This document shows positions 16,129 to 21,399 of a stretch of DNA of 21,399 nt, piece after piece. The notes under the pieces are model-generated. The model was given only the letters and a program-made list of their open reading frames with translations, was not told the DNA's origin and ran no database searches. Source of the stretch: DASWHX01 sp036397995 (GTDB lineage: Bacteria; Bacteroidota; Bacteroidia; Cytophagales; Cyclobacteriaceae); contig DASWHX010000204.1 in the NCBI GenBank assembly GCA_036397995.1, forward strand, positions 1 through 21,399, read 5' to 3'. A program made the position numbers and the translations under genes. How positions within the stretch are numbered: position 1 is the stretch's first letter; every line of letters begins with the position of its first letter.

Positions 16129-17457
16129 TTAATTTCCTGTTAGCATTTTGGGTTGCTGCTGAGTCATACAATGAATACCTCCTCCATTAGAGTTAAGGTC
16201 TTCAGCTTTGTGGATTTGAATTATTTCTCTACCGGGAAAGGCTTGCTGAAGAATTTCTTTTGCTTGCTCGTCTTTTTGTCTGGTGGATAAGGGTCTGCCT
16301 TCTTTATAGTAGGCCGCAACTAAAACGCATCCGTTTGTAACTAAAAAGTTGAGATAACTTGACGCTATCAATTGATTGATTGTATCTCCCTCGAGTACAG
16401 GTGTACCATCGAAATAACGGAGATCATCATACCATGACAATTCGTACCATGGTATTTCTTTACTATATGCTAAGGATACATAATAGTGATCAGTGACCGG
16501 AATTCGAATGATGTTAAATGGATTCCCGTCTTGATCCGTTTCTTTTTTCAACATTTGGTAATTCTCTTCAAGTATGTCGTAAGTCATGCTCATAATCTCA
16601 TTTGACTGACGCTCTTCTTCACTTACCTGTGCTAATATTATTGTGTTAGGATCAGCAAACCGGGCATATTCATCTATATGGCCACAGGTGGTAGATGTAA
16701 ATGCGTTTCCGGGTAATGCACCTTTCATTTTCATCTGATCCCCTTCAATAGGACCAGTTCGCAGCCACAACACTTTCTTTTGCCCCAATACTCGTTTCAA
16801 TTCTTCAGCAATTTGCTCTTTCGTCATATCCGGGTTCCGTTGAAGCTCAACTGATTCAGTGACCATAACAGTTCCCATTCCATTAAAATCCCTGTCTCCA
16901 CCTTCGCTTATCATACTTGACCTGATCGCAGGGATGTTAAGAATCCTGGCGAATGATCTGTCGGTAACGTCTATATCGATATTTATAGGATCTTCCTGTT
17001 TTCCTACACCCCAGGAATTAAATCCAAAATCAACAATTTTATATTGACCTTCATTATTTCGGACAAAAACAGGGCCGTTGTCACGCAACCAGCGATCCGT
17101 ACAGTTAGGGTTAATAAAGAATTCTACATGACTATATGGGATTCCTTCCTCTTTCAGGATTCTTTTGACCTCACTCTCCTCTTCCTTATCTGAAACTACC
17201 AGCTTAATCTTTACAAAAGGATTCAAGGCTTTGATGACAGCTTTGATTACGCCATCAGTTGAATTGCCAAGATAGGTTTCAGTTGTCCATTTAATCCATA
17301 CCGCCTCGTGTTCTTCAAACTCTGCCGGAAATGTATAAAAAGAAGTGTCAGATACCTCCGCTGCGGAGACCGCTTTACTTTCTTCAAGCGGCACACATGC
17401 ATAGAGGCTAATCGCGGATAACAGACAATAGATTAATGGTTTTTTAAGATTTTTCAT
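16129..17457 (-). CDS. Agmatine/peptidylarginine deiminase-family lipoprotein
   Basis: Guanidino-modifying hydrolase of the agmatine deiminase / Porphyromonas-type peptidylarginine deiminase family (PF04371). It converts agmatine to N-carbamoylputrescine or, in the exported branch, arginine residues to citrulline. An SPII signal with lipobox SLYAC places C21 as the lipid-modified residue, so it acts at the envelope rather than in the cytoplasm where classical agmatine deiminases work. Family motifs are complete: D121 and WLRDNGPVF (R125-D126), EGGDRDFNG (185-192), GHIDEYARF (H260, D262) and GGGIHCMTQQQP with nucleophile C430. Total length is 442. It begins 30 bases after the susD stop, so it is read in the SusCD operon. 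The exported location favours peptide- or environment-derived substrate, but agmatine cannot be excluded. Confidence 0.85.
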   Translation of the reverse strand: MKNLKKPLIYCLLSAISLYACVPLEESKAVSAAEVSDTSFYTFPAEFEEHEAVWIKWTTETYLGNSTDGVIKAVIKALNPFVKIKLVVSDKEEESEVKRILKEEGIPYSHVEFFINPNCTDRWLRDNGPVFVRNNEGQYKIVDFGFNSWGVGKQEDPINIDIDVTDRSFARILNIPAIRSSMISEGGDRDFNGMGTVMVTESVELQRNPDMTKEQIAEELKRVLGQKKVLWLRTGPIEGDQMKMKGALPGNAFTSTTCGHIDEYARFADPNTIILAQVSEEERQSNEIMSMTYDILEENYQMLKKETDQDGNPFNIIRIPVTDHYYVSLAYSKEIPWYELSWYDDLRYFDGTPVLEGDTINQLIASSYLNFLVTNGCVLVAAYYKEGRPLSTRQKDEQAKEILQQAFPGREIIQIHKAEDLNSNGGGIHCMTQQQPKMLTGN

Positions 17458-17487
17458 AATAATTATAATTAGGACTTTTTTAGTTTA

Positions 17488-18846
17488 TTAATACCCCGGG
17501 TTTTGCTGTAATGTCAGGCCCAAACCGGAAGCAGTTAGAATTTCAACAAAGGGAATTGGGAATATCGATCTAAAATTTTCAATGCCATAAACCTCTTCCA
17601 TTTTCTGATGTCTGGCCAGATCGAAGTAGCGATGCCCTTCGGCATAGAACTCTCTTCTTTTTTCCTCCAAAAGAATATTGATGAAGTCAGGCATATTCTG
17701 CAGATCTCCCGGTTGCAATGCGGATAAGCCGGCCCGCTCCCTGATCACATTTAAATCCGCTATTCCTGCGTTCGGATCATTTAACAGGATAGCATTTGCT
17801 TCCGCACGGATAGTGTACATTTCTGCCAACCTGATAATGAAGGCTGATGCGTCTTGAGTTATGTACTTTTCAGTTGTTAACAGGTTCTCATTATCAAAAT
17901 CGGGAAATATTGTAGCTCTTCTTGTATCGTTCTCGTCAAAAATATCGAAAAAATCGGGAGAGATTGTCGCTTCATCCCTTTCACCAAACTCCCTCAAATA
18001 ATAACTTGGGTCTTGTGCGCTAAAATTCAGCTCGAAGATTGATTCGGAGGAATTTTTTTGAGAGAAAACACTTGCATAGTTTTCTTGCAGAGCATAATTT
18101 CCTGATGTGATGACTGCGGAAGCATACTCTGAAGCTTTTTCATAATCCTGCAAATACAAATAGGTACGGGCAAGCAACGCGGCAACTGTTTGTTTGTTCA
18201 TATAAGCCGGATGATAAGCATCCGGTAATTTGCTTTCTGCGTTTTGCAGATCAGTAATGATTTGCTGATAGGTTTGTGCTACCGTACTTCTGGGAGTAAA
18301 CTCCGCATTAAAAGCAGGCTCAATTCGAATGGGCACTCCAAAGGACGAGCCGGAGTCCCAGTGTTCTCCGAAGGTTCTTAGAAGATCGAAGTAAACCATC
18401 CCTCTGATCGTCTCGGCTGCACCCACTATTTCATTCTTCTCATCCTGGGTGAAAAGCGGGTCATCCACTCCGGGAACATAGTAGATAATATTATTAGCAA
18501 CATTGATGGTCCTGTACATTTGAAGCCAGATCAATTTGATGTTTTCGCTGGTGGCCGGTACGTAATGACTGTCAAGGTGTTTGTAACTATCCCAGAATGC
18601 CGAGATCACCAGGTCTTCTGTGAACATATCCACGCTGATAGGAAAATACGCTCCATAATAGTCAATCTCCTGGAGTGCATCATAAAGTCCGTTCAAGGCA
18701 CCTTGAGCAGAAAATTTGTCAGTGATAGGGATCTGACCATCAAACTGATTTTTGGGTTCCTGGTCAAGAACGTTACATCCGTTGAAAAGGATCAAAAAAA
18801 CCAGTATAGAGAGTTTAAAGATGTATCTGTTTTTTATTGATTTCAT
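17488..18846 (-). CDS. SusD/RagB-family nutrient-binding lipoprotein
   Basis: Outer-membrane surface lipoprotein that captures a substrate and closes over its SusC transporter. The SPII signal ends at LFNGC (C24). The SusD fold follows: a TPR-rich helical body (KLIWLQMYRTINVANNIIYY, ETIRGMVYFDLLRTFGEHW, KQTVAALLARTYLYLQDYEKASEYA), the RLAEMYTIRAEANAIL segment, DLNVIRERAGL, and the C-terminal EEKRREFYAEGHRYFDLARH with a LQQNPGY end. At 452 residues it is within the family range. It starts 51 bases after the SusC stop and is followed after 30 bases by the deiminase. What it binds cannot be read from the sequence; the neighbourhood suggests a nitrogen-rich ligand or peptide rather than a polysaccharide. 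Confidence 0.93.
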   Translation of the reverse strand: MKSIKNRYIFKLSILVFLILFNGCNVLDQEPKNQFDGQIPITDKFSAQGALNGLYDALQEIDYYGAYFPISVDMFTEDLVISAFWDSYKHLDSHYVPATSENIKLIWLQMYRTINVANNIIYYVPGVDDPLFTQDEKNEIVGAAETIRGMVYFDLLRTFGEHWDSGSSFGVPIRIEPAFNAEFTPRSTVAQTYQQIITDLQNAESKLPDAYHPAYMNKQTVAALLARTYLYLQDYEKASEYASAVITSGNYALQENYASVFSQKNSSESIFELNFSAQDPSYYLREFGERDEATISPDFFDIFDENDTRRATIFPDFDNENLLTTEKYITQDASAFIIRLAEMYTIRAEANAILLNDPNAGIADLNVIRERAGLSALQPGDLQNMPDFINILLEEKRREFYAEGHRYFDLARHQKMEEVYGIENFRSIFPIPFVEILTASGLGLTLQQNPGY

Positions 18847-18897
18847 TGTATTATTTCTAAAGGTTATTGTTTGATTTTTTTTCTTAATGAAAATTAT

Positions 18898-21399
18898 CTA
18901 AAATCCAATATTGAAGCCCGCCAGGATAGTCCTCATTTGCCCCAGACCGGAATAGTCCTGACCCTGGGTTAGTAAATTTGAGCTGGTTTCAATTTCAGGA
19001 TCAAACCCGGTGTATTTGGTGAAAGTGAGAAGGTTTTGTGCTTGCACAAAAATCCTGATTGATTTGAATACATTCGTTCTTTGCAATAGTGAATTAGGCA
19101 ATGTGTACGATAATTCAATATTTTTAAGCCTGAGATAAGAACCGTCTTCCAACCACTGGTCACTAAAGTCCTGATAATTCTTTGTCTTTACCGACGCCCT
19201 TGGAATATCCGTAATGTCACCGGGTTGTCTCCAACGATCCATTACAGATATCGAGTTATTCCCATTTGGAAGAATATAAACATCCCCGTTTGCATAATCT
19301 TCATCACTGAAGTACAGGTAATTGTATCCTAATTGTTCAATTTGGGTTTTGCTTCGGTTGAAAATTTTATTTCCTACATTGAATTGGAAGAAGAAATCAA
19401 GATTGAAATTTTTATATGACAACGTATTGGATAATCCACCGAAAAAGTCTGGCTGGGCGGTACCTACAACCTGGGAATCATCGCTGTTAATTACTCCATT
19501 CCCGTCAATGTCTTCAAACATTGCATCACCTGTTTGCGGATCGACTCCCAGGAAATGGATCATATAAAATGTACCGAGGGGCATACCCTCCATTAAAATA
19601 TGAGATTGATCCTGAGGTTCTCCGTCATTCAAAACCTCCACCACTTCATTACGAATAAATGAAATGTTGAAGCCTGAACTCCATGTTAATGCCCTGTCCA
19701 GGTTTACTGAATTGAGAGCGATCTCCAATCCTTTGTTTCTCAGCTTTCCGGCATTTTTTGTCATAACACTGGTTCCAGATGTCCCGGGAACAGGAACACT
19801 CAACAATAGATCTTTAGTATTGCTCACAAATGCATCCATTATTAAGCCTATTTTCCCATGAAAGACTTCGATATCAATTCCAAGGTTTGTTTGGGTAGTT
19901 TTTTCCCACGTAAGATCCGGGTTGGCAATCTGGCTCACTCCCTTTTTCGAAGGAGACATTCCACCTTGTCCGTTATATGAGGCATTCAATGCCCATAAAT
20001 ACCGGGAAGCAAAATTGGAAATGCCTTCCTGATTGCCTGTTAAGCCATGACTAAATCTTAATTTAAGGTCGCTGAATAAATTACTTTCTTTCATAAATCC
20101 TTCTTCACTGATTCTCCAGGCAACTGACCCGGATGGGAAAATTCCGAATTTGTTGTTAATTCCAAAACGGGAAGAGCCATCAGCCCTGGTGGTCAGGGTA
20201 AGTAAATATTTGCCCTTAAATGCATAATTCAATCTTGCAAAATAGGATTCGATGCCCCAGGAGTATCCACCACTATACCCTACCGTTACACTTGAGGCTG
20301 AACCCAGTTTTCCTTCTCCGTCCATTGGAAATTGGCGAGCCCGAATATCTGAATCATCTCTTTGCGATTCCTGAGCAGAGTAACCAAGCACTGCATTAAA
20401 CCGATGGCTACTTCCAGCAGAATAGTCAAAAGTTAAAGTGTTTTCACTCAGCCAGGTAAGATCCTGATAGGTTGAGTATTGTCCTAATCCGTTTGCTCCC
20501 GCCCGGATTGATTCCCAGGTTAGAGATGATATATATTGTTCATCTTTGAGGTCCGTGTAGTCAACCGACCATGCAGTTTTGAACTTTAGCCAGGAGGTTA
20601 GTTTAACTTCGCCGAATATAGTACCCAGGAGCCTGCTTGTATTAGTGTATCGATTATATTCGTTGGCAGCCTTCACGGGATTTTCAAGCATCCACCACGA
20701 ACCGTAATTGAAGGGATCGGCGTAAGAACCATCTGCCTCGTAAACGGGCATGGTAGGATCGCCTGCCTGGGCATTTACGACCACGCCATAAAATGATGCA
20801 TCAGTTTCTGTCCTCTTGAGTATTGATCTTGAAATTCCCAGACTGGTTCCGATAGTCAACCTGTCAGAAGCATCAAAATCAAGATTTAGTCTCCCGTTAA
20901 ATCGCTTGAAGCCTGCACCAATCTGCACACCTTCCTGGTCAAAATAAGTAAGACCGGTATAATATCGTATATTGTTACTTCCTCCCTGAGCGCTAAATTG
21001 CGTTTGACAGATGGGAGCCGGGTTCATTATTTCATCGTACCAGTTTGTGTTTTGAAGCTCTGGATCGTTGATATCAAGGCCCATTTGATTAGTATAAAAA
21101 TTTTCCCCTAAACCATCGTTTGCACTGGCTTCATTCATAAGTTCCAGAAATTCTCTGCTGTCCATCATTTCAATCATATTGGTAGGGCCGAGTTGAACTC
21201 CGGAGTAATGATTTAAACTCATGATTCCTTTGCCTTCCTTACCTCTTTTAGTAGTAATGAGAACAACGCCATTTGCGCCTCGGGATCCATAGATCGCTGT
21301 TGCGGACGCATCCTTTAGGATTTCTATTGAAGCAATATCCGCTGGATTAATATCCGTAATTGAATTGCTTTTGGTGTTCAGGTAATCGGGGAAGTCTTC
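18898..21399 (-). CDS. SusC/RagA-family TonB-dependent transporter, 5' end outside window
   Basis: Outer-membrane 22-strand beta barrel that imports large nutrients using TonB energy, partnered with SusD. The frame runs open to the right edge. The visible 833 residues begin inside the plug domain with INPADIASIEILKDASATA, IYGSRGANGVVLITTKRG and then the barrel. The ATG at 21222 is internal, not the start, because the plug signature lies upstream of it. The signal peptide, carboxypeptidase-D-like domain and TonB box lie beyond the window. The chain ends LAGFNIGF, with the terminal aromatic typical of outer-membrane barrels. A susD gene follows 51 bases downstream. The substrate is unknown. Confidence 0.95.
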   Translation of the reverse strand, partial: EDFPDYLNTKSNSITDINPADIASIEILKDASATAIYGSRGANGVVLITTKRGKEGKGIMSLNHYSGVQLGPTNMIEMMDSREFLELMNEASANDGLGENFYTNQMGLDINDPELQNTNWYDEIMNPAPICQTQFSAQGGSNNIRYYTGLTYFDQEGVQIGAGFKRFNGRLNLDFDASDRLTIGTSLGISRSILKRTETDASFYGVVVNAQAGDPTMPVYEADGSYADPFNYGSWWMLENPVKAANEYNRYTNTSRLLGTIFGEVKLTSWLKFKTAWSVDYTDLKDEQYISSLTWESIRAGANGLGQYSTYQDLTWLSENTLTFDYSAGSSHRFNAVLGYSAQESQRDDSDIRARQFPMDGEGKLGSASSVTVGYSGGYSWGIESYFARLNYAFKGKYLLTLTTRADGSSRFGINNKFGIFPSGSVAWRISEEGFMKESNLFSDLKLRFSHGLTGNQEGISNFASRYLWALNASYNGQGGMSPSKKGVSQIANPDLTWEKTTQTNLGIDIEVFHGKIGLIMDAFVSNTKDLLLSVPVPGTSGTSVMTKNAGKLRNKGLEIALNSVNLDRALTWSSGFNISFIRNEVVEVLNDGEPQDQSHILMEGMPLGTFYMIHFLGVDPQTGDAMFEDIDGNGVINSDDSQVVGTAQPDFFGGLSNTLSYKNFNLDFFFQFNVGNKIFNRSKTQIEQLGYNYLYFSDEDYANGDVYILPNGNNSISVMDRWRQPGDITDIPRASVKTKNYQDFSDQWLEDGSYLRLKNIELSYTLPNSLLQRTNVFKSIRIFVQAQNLLTFTKYTGFDPEIETSSNLLTQGQDYSGLGQMRTILAGFNIGF

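Noticed and set aside
18898..21222. SusC-like gene starting at the internal ATG at 21222
   Set aside because: The 59 codons upstream to the window edge encode the conserved plug signature in the same frame, so the gene continues beyond the window.

Overview
The window looks like a chromosomal segment from a Bacteroidota bacterium, probably a Cytophagia- or Chitinophagia-like lineage rather than Bacteroides itself. The evidence is a SusC/SusD outer-membrane pair, SPII lipoproteins, a Bacteroidota-style AddA/AddB nuclease pair, a TPR histidine kinase and generally AT-rich DNA. No rRNA, tRNA, CRISPR array or complete insertion sequence was seen.

Layout. (1) At 1-290 is the 3' part of a thioredoxin gene on +. 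(2) At 0.37-8.94 kb is a double-strand-break repair block. addA-addB (-), overlapping by 4 bp, diverge from ligD (+), a POL-PE-LIG DNA ligase D, across a 167-bp intergenic region. No Ku gene is in the window. (3) At 8.98-9.51 kb is a two-gene minus-strand unit of small uncharacterised proteins, one of them Cys/His-rich. (4) At 9.6-9.76 kb are two tandem copies of a palindromic intergenic repeat. (5) At 9.95-12.3 kb are an orphan TPR/transmembrane histidine kinase and a small membrane protein directly downstream. (6) At 12.3-15.9 kb is an accessory patch on -. It holds a stand-alone WYL-like mini protein, a decayed WGR-domain gene, an intact WGR-ankyrin gene whose first 60 bp are nearly identical to the decayed one, a sharply GC-rich gene of apparently foreign origin, and a small hypothetical gene. 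(7) At 15.9-21.4 kb is a minus-strand operon: SusC (5' end outside the window), SusD, an agmatine/peptidylarginine deiminase-family lipoprotein, and a short Tat-signal frame.

How they work together. AddAB would resect or degrade broken DNA ends, feeding recombination, while LigD would process and seal ends, so two competing repair routes sit back to back. The SusCD-deiminase operon suggests uptake of a substrate plus hydrolysis of guanidino groups at the envelope (free agmatine, or arginine in peptides), rather than a glycan-utilisation locus, because no glycosidase is visible. The 12.3-15.9 kb patch shows gene decay, paralogous duplication and import of foreign DNA. It is the most plausible place for something undescribed, but I could not assign a coherent system to it.
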